From: CBDBJL01 sp965206365
GTDB taxonomy: Bacteria > Pseudomonadota > Alphaproteobacteria > JABAAW01 > JAHZMA01
Direction: 5' to 3'
DNA: 64,000 bases
NCBI GenBank assembly: GCA_965206365.1
Contig: CBDBJL010000009.1
Location: 131,588 to 195,587 of the forward strand
The notes beneath the pieces are model-generated. The model had not been told where the DNA came from and did no database searches. It was given only the letters and a program-made list of their open reading frames with translations. A program made the position numbers and the translations under genes. Position 1 is the stretch's first letter, and each line of letters starts with the position of its first letter. Shown piece by piece: positions 54,081-63,238 of this stretch.

Positions 54081-55033
54081 AAGCTTAAACCCAATCCATA
54101 ACGGTGGGCGTAGCGCGATTGGGCGTAGATAATCATAATGATAATGCTGAAAACGCTGTAAGCAAGTTCGAGCAAAATACGCAAAAGCAAATAAGTACGG
54201 AATTTTATGTGCGTATTGATCTGTTTGCAACAGCTTACGAGCGCGTTGATGATTCTGTAAGGCTTCGCTAACAAGCTGGGCAATGATTTCAGCCATAAGA
54301 TCTTGCCTGTGCAAAGTTTTAAGGGGTTCTCTAGCATCTAACCCATATTCATTTAAGATGTCTTGTGGCAAAAATAAAATTTCCCTCTTATTTCTATGAC
54401 GATAATTATTGGGCTGACTTTGCCAATATAAAGAACGTAAGATTCGACTTAATTGATAAATTTGCGCATAGGGAAATAGATTTTGATAAAATATTGTATC
54501 AAAATCAGGAATGACAAAAAGCTGATCATGATTTTTTTGTTTCAGTTTATAGTGCGCAAAAGCAATATCTGCCCAAAGCGCGTATTGCGCTCCGGAAATT
54601 TGCGATAAATACTGGTAAAAAATAGTTTGATTCGGAAAGGGAAAATCAGTGAATTCTAATTGCCGTGCGGCTATCATCGTGTCAAACCATGGTTTTTTTA
54701 ACTGATAGCGTGGAATAATTTTGCCAAGCATCTCAATTATCGGTGATGTTGTTGTGAAATGATTTTCACTAATTTCGTTCGAGGCAAACTTATCGTTCGC
54801 ATAAATATTATCAATGGCTTGTTGCCACCATGCCAAGCGTAGCTGCCCTAATGTGGGCTCACTTACCTGCAGATAAATATCGGCAAGTGCACATTGCAAG
54901 GCAAGGATTGTTTGCAGTGCCCTATGAATATCATTACCGCGAATATCATCACCGAACCGCGTGCATAAAATTGCACCAACCCATACCCTTCACGGTCACG
55001 CTCTTTAAGCCCATATAAATTACGCTGATCCAA
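54057..55033 (-). pseudogene. Squalene/phytoene synthase family protein (NDUFAF6-like), frameshifted near the 5' end
   Basis: Trans-isoprenyl-synthase-fold protein close to the NDUFAF6/alphaproteobacterial group. The open part (from about 54940 to 54057) has the family block VSEPTLGQLRLAWWQQAI, then ARQLEF and a LDAREPL region. The N-terminal part that should precede it (a DRDR...-Y-x-FYA pattern: RDREGYGLVQFYAR) is found in another frame from about 55033 to 54950, so one base appears missing around 54945-54960. The aspartate-rich catalytic motifs of true squalene synthases are not obvious, as is usual for NDUFAF6-like members. Either decay or a sequence error. Confidence 0.75.
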
Positions 55034-55144
55034 GTTTAATCTTTAGTTGAAATAATTTTTGATTGACTTTCTTTTCCATAGAGCCGAGTATATCCTGGGT
55101 TTTCCCGCAATCAAAGTCTTAAAATAAACGAAAGGGGTTTGCTC

Positions 55145-55744
55145 ATGGCAAAAATTCTCTCTAATCTACGTAATACCATCATTGCTAGCCTAGTGTTGGT
55201 TGTTATTCTTGTTCTTATTAATTCACAATTGGGTGATATCGCCAATGATAGCCATAAATTTATCGCACGTTGGTTACATGTACTCTCTGGCATTATGTGG
55301 ATTGGCTTGCTTTGGTACTTTAATTTTGTTCAAATTCCAAACATGGCAAAAATTGAAGATGCACATAAGCCGGCAATTACAAAAGTGATTGCTCCTGCCG
55401 CATTATTCTGGTTTCGTTGGGGTGCGCTTGCCACTTTGGTAACGGGCCTATGGCTTGCCACTTTAAATGGTTATCTTCTTGAAGTGATTTCACTAGGAAT
55501 TGTTGGTGGTGAAGTTGGTCATACCTCACTTGGAATTGGCATGTGGTTTGGCATTATCATGGCGTTTAATGTTTGGTTTATTATTTGGCCCAATCAAAAA
55601 ATTGCTTTGGCATTGGTGGAAAGCCAAAAAGACAAAGCAAAAGCCGGGCGTACGGCCATGCTGTTTTCACGGACAAATACTTTACTATCACTGCCTATGC
55701 TCTATGCTATGGTTTCTGCGCAAGGGCTTTATATTGTTTCATAG
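55145..55744 (+). CDS. PuuD-like urate hydroxylase membrane-domain protein (no cytochrome c domain)
   Basis: A 199-residue membrane protein resembling the N-terminal membrane domain of urate hydroxylase PuuD (DUF989). Blocks: RWLHVLSGIMWIGLLWYFNFVQIPN (abridged), FWFRWGALATLVTGLW, GMWFGIIMAFNVWFIIWPNQK (abridged), with about five spans and conserved His/Trp residues. Classical PuuD has a C-terminal cytochrome c domain that is absent here, so urate oxidation is not implied. The ATG at 55145 has AAAGGGG upstream; the TTG at 55139 is less likely. Confidence 0.75.
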   Translation: MAKILSNLRNTIIASLVLVVILVLINSQLGDIANDSHKFIARWLHVLSGIMWIGLLWYFNFVQIPNMAKIEDAHKPAITKVIAPAALFWFRWGALATLVTGLWLATLNGYLLEVISLGIVGGEVGHTSLGIGMWFGIIMAFNVWFIIWPNQKIALALVESQKDKAKAGRTAMLFSRTNTLLSLPMLYAMVSAQGLYIVS

Positions 55745-55798
55745 AAGTGATGATCGGTAGTAATTTTTGCCTAGTTTCCTGATAAAATAATCACTATT

Positions 55799-56656
55799 AT
55801 GCCCGTGCCAAGGGAGATTAACCTATTTTTTATCCTAAGAAATTTCTGGTTGCGGGTTTCTGTCACTTGGCTATTGGTGTTAGTTGAAAACGCATTATTA
55901 TCGATCATCACTTTATTCATTGGCTTTGCCATTGATGGGTTACTTTCAGGTAAGTATCAAAAATTAGTTGTTTTGGCTGCTGTGCTTTTGATATTGGTAG
56001 TTGTTGCAACATTACGGCGGTTTTACGATACGCGGGTTTATGGCAGGATTCGCATTAAGCTAGGGTCGATCGTTAATGAATTACATCAACAATTACCAAT
56101 ATCCACTCAAAACGCCCGACTAGATATGTCGCATGAACTCGTTGATTTTTTAGAAAATGATATTCCAAACCTGCTAACGGCTCTTGTCCAAATGATTGTT
56201 GTTTTCATCGTGCTTTATCATTTTCATTTTTGGCTAGGAACTTCAGTGGTTGGGGTTACACTACTCACTATTGGTATTTATAGCTGTTTTCATCACAGGT
56301 TTTTTCAACTTAACGCAGTTTTAAATGCGCAAACTGAACAACAAGTAACAATCTTAGGATTGCGTAATCAAGTCTCACTTACGCAGCATCTCAATAAATT
56401 ACGTAATTCTAAAGTGAAGATTTCCGACACTGAAGCCATTAGTTTTGGCTTAATATTTTTTGTGCAAAGCTTGTTTATTATTGTCAATCTATGGCTAAGT
56501 ACGCAATTTTTAGAAACAAAAACTGCTGGCAAGATTTTTACCATTATTAGCTATTCATGGGAATATGTCGAAGTCGCTTTTATCTTACCCATGGCATTGC
56601 AAAATCTTTCGCGTCTGCAAGAAATTATTGCAAGAATTAACAAAACCAAAGAATAA
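55799..56656 (+). CDS. ABC-transporter six-transmembrane-domain protein without ATPase domain
   Basis: A 285-residue protein of the ABC_membrane_3 type: the six-span exporter domain alone. Spans are visible at about 17-45, 57-75, 128-148, 152-172 and in the last third. The cytoplasmic linkers contain VYGRIRIKLGSIVNELH and DMSHELVDFLENDIPNL, as in ABC exporter coupling regions. No nucleotide-binding domain follows and none is adjacent. It lies 54 bp after the PuuD-like gene on the same strand. Function unknown. Confidence 0.75.
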   Translation: MPVPREINLFFILRNFWLRVSVTWLLVLVENALLSIITLFIGFAIDGLLSGKYQKLVVLAAVLLILVVVATLRRFYDTRVYGRIRIKLGSIVNELHQQLPISTQNARLDMSHELVDFLENDIPNLLTALVQMIVVFIVLYHFHFWLGTSVVGVTLLTIGIYSCFHHRFFQLNAVLNAQTEQQVTILGLRNQVSLTQHLNKLRNSKVKISDTEAISFGLIFFVQSLFIIVNLWLSTQFLETKTAGKIFTIISYSWEYVEVAFILPMALQNLSRLQEIIARINKTKE

Positions 56657-56754
56657 TGGCTTGTATGGAAAATCATTCTTTCGCAAACTTCTCAAATCTT
56701 TCGATAATCTTGAGCTACCCTTGTGTGAATAGCAAACATAGCTTCATGAATCTT

Positions 56755-57801
56755 TTAAGGGAAGATCGGCAGTTGATTAATGCCTAAATCTTCAGGAAAA
56801 CCAAAGCTAAGGTTGAAATTTTGTATCGCCTGCCCTGAAGCGCCCTTCACCAAATTATCCAACACCGATAAAATCGTCACTCTGCCCACAATCGCACTGG
56901 GATAAATCGCAATTCGGCATTGATTGCTGCCGGTCACATCACTGGTTTTCGGAGGCTCGGCATGCTCGGGTAGGATATGGACAAATTTAGCATCTTGATA
57001 AAAATCTTGTAATTTTTTTCTAATATCATTAACACCAACCCCTGAATTTACGCGGCAATAAATTGTTGCCAGCATACCGCGTTTCATTGGCACCAAATGT
57101 GGCAGAAAATGAAAAGATATTGTTTTCCCTGTTGCCAGTTGCAATTGTTCACTAAGCTCCGCGCTATGACGATGCCCAGAAAGCCCATAGGCGGTAAAGC
57201 TTTCAGAAATCTCGCTATAAAGCATATTTTGCTTCGCCCCGCGCCCAGCCCCGGTCACCCCCGATTTTGCATCAATAATAAGATCTTCTGCTAAGATGAA
57301 ATTCTCATAAAATAAGGGAATTAGCGGCAATAAAGTCGCGGTAGGGTAACAACCTGGATTGGCAATGAGCCGCGCTTGGATAATGGCTTTGCGATGAATC
57401 TCACTAAGACCATAAACTGCTTGCGCTTGCAGATCAGGAGATAAATGCGCGCCATACCATTTCTCGTAGAGATGATGATCATGCAATCTAAAATCTGCCG
57501 AAAGATCGAAAATTTTTATTTCTGGATATTTCTGATATAGATCATCAACAACTTGTTGCGTGGTTCCATGGGGCAAGGCACAAAATACAGCTTGGCACTG
57601 CGTAAAATCAATATCAGAAATTTTCTGCAATTTCGGCAAATCAACATTTTGCAGATGCGAAAACACTTCACCCATAGCCTTATTTGCATGCGTATCTGCC
57701 GACAAAGCCGTAATATTGATTTCGCTATGAACCCCAGCAAAACGCAAAATTTCACCGCCGGTATAACCACTTGCCCCTAAAATCGCTGTTTTAATTGCCA
57801 C
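56755..57801 (-). CDS. argC: N-acetyl-gamma-glutamyl-phosphate reductase
   Basis: NADPH-dependent third step of arginine synthesis, about 348 residues. Cofactor motif AILGASGYTGGEILRF, catalytic cysteine in IANPGCYPTATLL, SGVTGAGRGAK and FLPHLVPMKRGMLATIY (abridged). I use GTG 57801 as start, which overlaps the infC stop by 11 bases; a TTG at 57816 is the alternative. In relatives argC often follows rpsI, so it has been moved. No other arg gene is in the window. Confidence 0.95.
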   Translation of the reverse strand: MAIKTAILGASGYTGGEILRFAGVHSEINITALSADTHANKAMGEVFSHLQNVDLPKLQKISDIDFTQCQAVFCALPHGTTQQVVDDLYQKYPEIKIFDLSADFRLHDHHLYEKWYGAHLSPDLQAQAVYGLSEIHRKAIIQARLIANPGCYPTATLLPLIPLFYENFILAEDLIIDAKSGVTGAGRGAKQNMLYSEISESFTAYGLSGHRHSAELSEQLQLATGKTISFHFLPHLVPMKRGMLATIYCRVNSGVGVNDIRKKLQDFYQDAKFVHILPEHAEPPKTSDVTGSNQCRIAIYPSAIVGRVTILSVLDNLVKGASGQAIQNFNLSFGFPEDLGINQLPIFP

Positions 57802-58336
57802 TATTTTTGATGCCAACCATAACCATAATTACCTGACGCTCTTCCATTTTCGGTTCAAATTCTGGTTTCGCAATATCTACTAAATCTTCGCGAAACCGCG
57901 TCAATACCGCCTCACCAATTTCACGATGGCTAAGTTCGCGCCCACGAAACCGTAACGTCACTTTTACCTTATTGTCAGCCAAAATAAATTTTCTTGCCGC
58001 ATTTAACTTCACTTGATAATCATGAATCTCAATATTCGGGCGAATCTTAATTTCCTTAACATCAATGGTTTTTTGCTTCTTCTTGGCTTCATGGCGTTTT
58101 TTCTGGCGTTCATATTTATACTTACCATAATCCATAATTTTTGCTACCGGAGGAAAGGCCTGTGCAGAAATTTCAACCAAATCTAGCCCTTCATCCTTTG
58201 CCATTTGGATAGCTTCTTGCGTGTTCACAACACCAACATTTTCGCCCCTGCTATCAATGAGGCGAACTTCACTTGTATCAATCTCGTGATTAACACGAGA
58301 TACATCTTCACGTACTTTTTTAAATGGGATTTTGAT
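57791..58336 (-). CDS. infC: Translation initiation factor IF-3, apparent ATC start
   Basis: Controls start-codon selection and ribosome recycling. The frame holds VNHEIDTSEVRLIDSRGENVG upstream of the first standard start codons, so the usual GTG at 58228 would delete the first 36 residues including the RVNxxI region. Reading back, AGGAG is followed seven bases later by ATC AAA ATC at 58336, with no ATG, GTG or TTG in frame before the TAA upstream. Starting there gives 181 residues, the normal IF3 length. Non-AUG starts (AUU, AUC, AUA) are a known autoregulatory feature of infC. The C domain (KIMDYGKYKYERQKK, LRFRGREL) is intact. Confidence 0.9.
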   Translation of the reverse strand: MKIPFKKVREDVSRVNHEIDTSEVRLIDSRGENVGVVNTQEAIQMAKDEGLDLVEISAQAFPPVAKIMDYGKYKYERQKKRHEAKKKQKTIDVKEIKIRPNIEIHDYQVKLNAARKFILADNKVKVTLRFRGRELSHREIGEAVLTRFREDLVDIAKPEFEPKMEERQVIMVMVGIKNSGN

Positions 58337-58350
58337 AGCATGACTCCTTT
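58334..58350 (-). promoter_or_regulatory. infC ribosome binding site with ATC start codon
   Basis: Reading the minus strand: AAAGGAGTCATGCTATC. The purine-rich AAAGGAG is ideally spaced (7 nt) from ATC. The ATG inside it is only two bases from AGGAG and opens a different, short frame. Confidence 0.7.
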
Positions 58351-58384
58351 ATTCTAAAATAATCAAAAAAACAGATAATATTCA

Positions 58385-58543
58385 CTATTCTTCCTTTACC
58401 ACTGTAGTTAAAATATCATTCGTAAGATGAACACTTTTACTGCCAATTGCCAATAAGAGTGTTGCACCGCTACTTGCTTGAATTTTAAGCATATTTTCTG
58501 ATATTATTTGCCAATAAATGGCGATAAATATAAGAATAATCAC
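58385..58543 (-). CDS. Hypothetical 52-residue single-span peptide (doubtful)
   Basis: A GTG-started frame upstream of infC. Residues 1-14 (VIILIFIAIYWQII) are strongly hydrophobic, followed by a mixed tail ending VVKEE. No family is recognised, and chance is quite possible in such AT-rich DNA. It would lie in the same transcript as infC. Confidence 0.25.
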   Translation of the reverse strand: MIILIFIAIYWQIISENMLKIQASSGATLLLAIGSKSVHLTNDILTTVVKEE

Positions 58544-58578
58544 AATATAAATTGTAAGATATTCTGAGATATTTCATA

Positions 58579-58956
58579 TTAGCTACCTTGTAAAATAGTG
58601 AAATATTTTTTATAAAACATCTCTGTATCAACTGTTTTTTCTTTTAGAAGACAGTCATTTTTATCAAAAATAGTAATTATTTTTTGACCTTTCCCAGATG
58701 TATTTACTGCACTGACAATGAATACTCTGATGCCACTATAAGTGGTTTCACCTATTTGATTTGCTGTTTCTAAATTTACACCATGTTTTGTATCAATCAT
58801 TTTTCTTTTGTTCGTAATTTTTTCTAAAATTTCATTTGCTGATTGATATTCTTCACAAACGCCCGCCGCCTTAGTCGTACCGGTGATCAATACCATAATG
58901 AATAACGCTAACGCGGTCATCAATAGATATATAGTATTGCTTGTTGTTTTTTCCAT
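58579..58956 (-). CDS. Hypothetical exported protein
   Basis: A 125-residue protein with a clear signal peptide or N-terminal anchor (YLLMTALALFIMVLITGTTKAAG, abridged, cleavage near residue 31). A small soluble domain with two cysteines follows (VCEEYQ, NDCLLKEK), which could form a disulphide. No family is recognised. It lies between thrS and infC on the same strand, where most bacteria have no gene, and its codons look like those of its neighbours. Good length, signal and spacing make a real gene likely. Confidence 0.55.
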   Translation of the reverse strand: MEKTTSNTIYLLMTALALFIMVLITGTTKAAGVCEEYQSANEILEKITNKRKMIDTKHGVNLETANQIGETTYSGIRVFIVSAVNTSGKGQKIITIFDKNDCLLKEKTVDTEMFYKKYFTILQGS

Positions 58957-58991
58957 AATGTTCTTTCTTTTTAAAATGAATGTTGTTAATT

Positions 58992-60923
58992 TTATGAAAA
59001 TGTAGCTGGCACTTGACTTTCGGTAGTTAATAATGCAATTGCTACATCAATCTTTACAGTTTGCTGTTTATCTTGCCCCATAAAGCGCAAAGTAATCTCA
59101 CCATTTGCAACTTCTCGTTTGCCACAAATGGCAATGATTGGGATTTTATTCAGCGAATGTTCACGAATTTTATAATTTAATTTTTCATTGCGAAAATCAC
59201 CCTCTGCCCGCAAACCCGCATCTTGAAATTTTTGCAAAACTTGTTTCCCATATTCATCTAAATTATTCGTAATAGCAACAACAATCATTTGTTTCGGTGC
59301 TAACCACAACGGAAATTTGCCCCCATGATGCTCAATTAAAATACCAATAAATCGCTCAAGCGAGCCAAATATCGCCCGATGCAACATTACTGGAGTTTGC
59401 TTTGCCCCCGATGCATCAATATAAGTTGCCCCCAACCTTTTGGGCAAAACGAAATCCACTTGCCAAGTACCACATTGCCACTCACGTCCTAAAACATCTC
59501 TAAGAATAAACTCTAATTTGGGGCCATAAAATGCGCCCTCTCCCGGATTCATAACATAGGGGAGCTTGGTGGCTTCTGTTGCCAAACGTAACGATTCTTC
59601 TGCCTTATCCCAAACCGAATCATCACCGGCCTCGGATCTTCGGGCGGTCGGAAAATTTTACCGAAATATCGGTAAATCCACAATCTTGATAGATCAATTG
59701 CAGTAAATCACAAAATGCCTTGGTCTCATCAATAATTTGTGATTCTGTACAAAAAATATGCCCATCATCTTGCGTGAATGCCCGTACGCGCATTAAACCA
59801 TGCAATGCACCCGAGGCTTCATTGCGATGCACTTGCCCAAATTCAGCAATACGTACAGGTTAATTCCTTAGTAAGAAGTAATGTTTTGATTGTAAATTTG
59901 CACATGACACGGGCAATTCATCGGCTTTAAGGCAAATACACGTTCAGGGTTTTCTTCCTCACTAATGGTAAACATATCCTCGCGATATTAATCCCAATGC
60001 CCTGATTTCTTCCATAATTCATTACTCACCAATTGTGGCGTTTTCACCTCGTCATAACCATGAAAATTCAGGCGATTACGCAAATAATTCTCTAATAATT
60101 GGTAAAGCACCCAACCTTTAGGATGCCAAAATATTGAACCTGCAGCTTCCTCTTGCACATGGAACAAACCCATTTCTTGCCCAAGCTTACGGTGATCGCG
60201 TTTTTTCGCCTCTTCAAGAACATGCAAATAATTTTGCAGTTCCTGATCATTACGCCAGCAGGTGGCATAGATTCTTTGCAATTGCGGATTATTAGGGTTC
60301 CCCTTCCAGTAAGCCCCTGATACCTTCATCACCTTAAAGGCTTTGCCCAATTTTCCCGTAGAAGGCAAATGCGGGCCCCGACATAAATCTAACCAATCAC
60401 CTTGGCGATAAATAGAAATTTCCTCATCTTCAGGCAAAGTTTGAATATGCTCTGCTTTGAAAATTTCATTTATTTTGGTAAAAAATGCAATCGCCTCATT
60501 ACGTTGCCACAACTCACGCGTGAAAGGCGTATTGGCATCTACTAATTCTTTCATTTTCGTTTCAATTTTGACAAAATCATCGGGCGTAAATGGCACTTCA
60601 CGGCAAAAATCATAGTAGAGCCCATTTTCAATCGCAGGCCCGAAAGTGATTTGCGTATCCGGGTACAAAATTTGAACAGCTTCAGCCAAAACATGTGCAC
60701 AATCATGGCGTAGAATTGGCAAAGCTTCTTCATGATCCCGCGTAATAAATTCTAACACACAATCTTGTGAAATTACGCAGGATAAATCCTTAAAAACACC
60801 ATCCACTTTTACAATAAGAGAAGATTTTGCGAGTGATAATGCAATCGATTCCGCAATTTCCTGCGCGGTCAGCGAAGTAATAAACTCACGTTTTGAGCCA
60901 TCTGGAAGGGTAATTGCAATCAT
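58992..60923 (-). pseudogene. thrS: Threonine-tRNA ligase, interrupted by stops and frameshifts
   Basis: The encoded protein charges tRNA-Thr. The TGS and editing domains are open from 60923 (MIAITLPDGSKREF, RHDCAHVLAEAV) through KSGHWD, where TAA (59988-59990) replaces an expected Lys codon. The same frame then reads YREDMFTISEEE and ALKPMNCPCHVQIY to 59871. A shift of two bases near 59869 and a second TAA (for Leu) follow, then PVRIAEFGQVHRNEASGAL in a new frame. A +1 shift at 59631 leads to AGDDSVWDKAE and the anticodon-binding C-terminus. All domains are recognisable, but four lesions interrupt them. Since thrS is normally essential, sequence error or a second copy must be considered. Confidence 0.88.
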
Positions 60924-60933
60924 AAAACCACCT

Positions 60934-61901
60934 TTAAAGCAATCCTAGCCTTTTCGCAACTGTTTTTACATGTAACTTTCCATGTGCAAGATTATTTACC
61001 TGCATGAACTGACTATTTCCTCGGGGCAAACATAGTTCTGGATTGTTTTTTTTAGAAAATAATACCATTAATTTTGTTCCTACTTGCCCCCAAAAATGCA
61101 TCACCCCAGTATCATTACCCAGCGCAAAATGAGCTTGTAATCCCAAAATTGCAATATCTTGTAATTTTGTTTTTTCCTACTAAATTATAGGCATCAGGAC
61201 ATAATTTAGCAACTTTCTGACCCGTTTCAATTTCCGCCTCACCGGCCAATTAATACCGGAAGAAATATTTTTTTGTACTAACAAATTGGCAATTTCAGCA
61301 AAACTTTCGTAAGGCCAACATTTTTCTGGATGATTTTTTGATGCACCAAAAGCCAAGAGTGCGTATTTTCTTTCTGGCAGAACAAAAATTAGGTTTGCTA
61401 CGCGTTGCGATCCATTGTTGATCACTTTCCGCTTCATAGGCAACCCCCATTGCGAATAATAGTAATTCATGACGCATAAAAGCTGGCATGCTCTCTAAAA
61501 AACTACGCCGATACGATACCGCACCACAACTTGCAATGCCCGCCCATCTGGGTGTTTTCCGAATAAGCCAAGGGATAAAGGGGATGGTAAGATAGAAATA
61601 CATTGCCGTACGCGTTGTACATTGTAGATCATAAACTTTTTGAAACCTGTGCGTTTTGAAAAAGTTTGCGCAATTGAAACATTTCTTTAAAACGGTACAT
61701 TTTAAACCGCTGATGGCTAATAATTTCATCAAAAATATTCAAAGATCTGGCCAAATCTACAAAAGCGGGGCTCGTCATTAACACCAAATAATCCCCGCCA
61801 TGATGTCGAGCCAATGATTGAAAAGCCGGAATTGCTTGCACAAAATCACCAAAAGCACTCAACTTAATAACCAAAATAGATTCTTTATTACGATTCAACA
61901 T
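60934..61901 (-). pseudogene. Glycosyltransferase family 9 (heptosyltransferase-like), multiply frameshifted
   Basis: An LPS heptosyltransferase-type GT9. The N-terminal part is ILVIKLSAFGDFVQAIPAFQ (61901 onward). A frame change near 61640 leads to FQKVYDLQCTTRTAMY and RWAGIASCG, another near 61400 to ERKYALLAFGASKNHPEKCWP, another near 61245, and a further frame near 61150 to GNDTGVMHFWGQVG. Intact GT9 enzymes have these blocks in this order in about 310 residues, which fits the total span. At least four indels are needed to restore it. It starts one base after the GT4 gene stop. Confidence 0.8.
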
Positions 61902-63079
61902 TTATAAATGCGGAAAGCCTAATAAATCTTTATTTATGGGGGCCTTTTCAATAAATTCACGATAAACATCAAGATAACGACTACACATTAAATCATTCCC
62001 AAAATATTGCTTCATCCGCGTTATCGCATGATCACGCATTTTACTTTTATCAGTATCGGGTAATTGTAAAATTTTATCAATAGTTTCTGCCAAAATTTTA
62101 GAATCGCCGGCAGGAACTACATAACCTGTTTTGCCATCCAGCACTGATTCTGCCATTCCCCCCACATCGGAAACAATTACGGGCTTGCCAATCGCCTGGG
62201 CTTCAATCGCAACTGTACCCCCGGGCTCAGGCCAAGTAGAGGGTACTACCACAATATCACAAATGCGATAGGCTGCAGGCATATCACGGCATATCCCCGT
62301 AAATTGAACTTGGATCAGAAACGCCATATTCCACAATCAGCGCATCTAATTCTTTTTTCACTCGCATTCTATTTTATAATTACCAACGATCAATACCGAA
62401 TATCTTTTCTGCCGGCAGCGATGGCTTTGATCAAAACATCTTGTCCTTTCGTGCGACTAATACGCCCAGGCAACATAATAATCGGTTGATCTTCAGGAAT
62501 ATTCCATTTTTCTAACAATGTAATCATTCGAAGTGCTGAAACAGTTTCAGCATGATAATGTTCCAAATTCACTCCCAAAGGAATGGTACGAATATTTTTC
62601 TCGGATGTATTTAGGGTATCACGTAAATAATTATGGATAAATTTACTCACCGCAACCGCACAGCTCCCTTTCCCAATAATTTCAGAATAACGTTTGCGGA
62701 AAAAATTAGACGTATTGAAAAAACCATGGCATGTTGCCATAAAAATAGTATCATTATTTCGTGTTGCCTTAAACCCTAACCACGCTGGAACCCGAGAATG
62801 CGCATGTACCAAAGCAATTTGGTTTTGAAAAATAATTTTCTCTAATGCTTTTGCCCGTAATTTTAAGGTGAAAATATTTTTATCATGAACTGGCAATTCG
62901 ATATGCACAATATTCTCGCGCGCCAATTCACGCACTAAGGAACCACCATTGGAGACAACAAACGAGGCATAACCCGCTTTTTTTGCTGCAATTGCAAGTG
63001 ATATCGCAACGCGCTCAGTTCCACCCGTTTCAAGTGCGGGTAATATTTGCATTATCCCTTTATTGTTTGCTATAGTCAT
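61902..63079 (-). pseudogene. Glycosyltransferase family 4, frameshifted in the middle
   Basis: A GT4 (GT-B fold) transferase typical of LPS or capsule synthesis. From ATG 63079 the acceptor half is intact: GIMQILPALETGGTERVAI, LVHAHSRVPAWLGFKATR and RTIPLGVNLEHYHAE. The link region (PGRISRTKGQDVLIKAI) breaks at about 62390, after which LIVGNY, KKELDALIVEYGV and QVQFTGICRDMPAAYRICD appear in three frames within about 110 bp. The donor half with VVPSTWPEPGGTVAIEAQAIG and the conserved Glu is then open to 61902. At least three indels lie in this short interval. Confidence 0.82.
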
Positions 63080-63238
63080 AATTGCCTTTGGAGAATTTGA
63101 TAAAAGAATCAATTCTTCATTTATAAACAATCGCCCTTTACAAGTAAAGAAGATATCCAACCTATCGCTAATTTGCTAATAAACGTTCGTAATCAAATAG
63201 AATATTCATATTCTAACAAATTTTAGAAAATACCAAAA

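Noticed and set aside
58992..60923. Programmed frameshifting or stop-codon recoding as the explanation for thrS
   Set aside because: The lesions include two different stops and two indels without slippery sites or a pattern shared by intact genes; decay or error is simpler. The other genes use TAA, TAG and TGA as stops normally.
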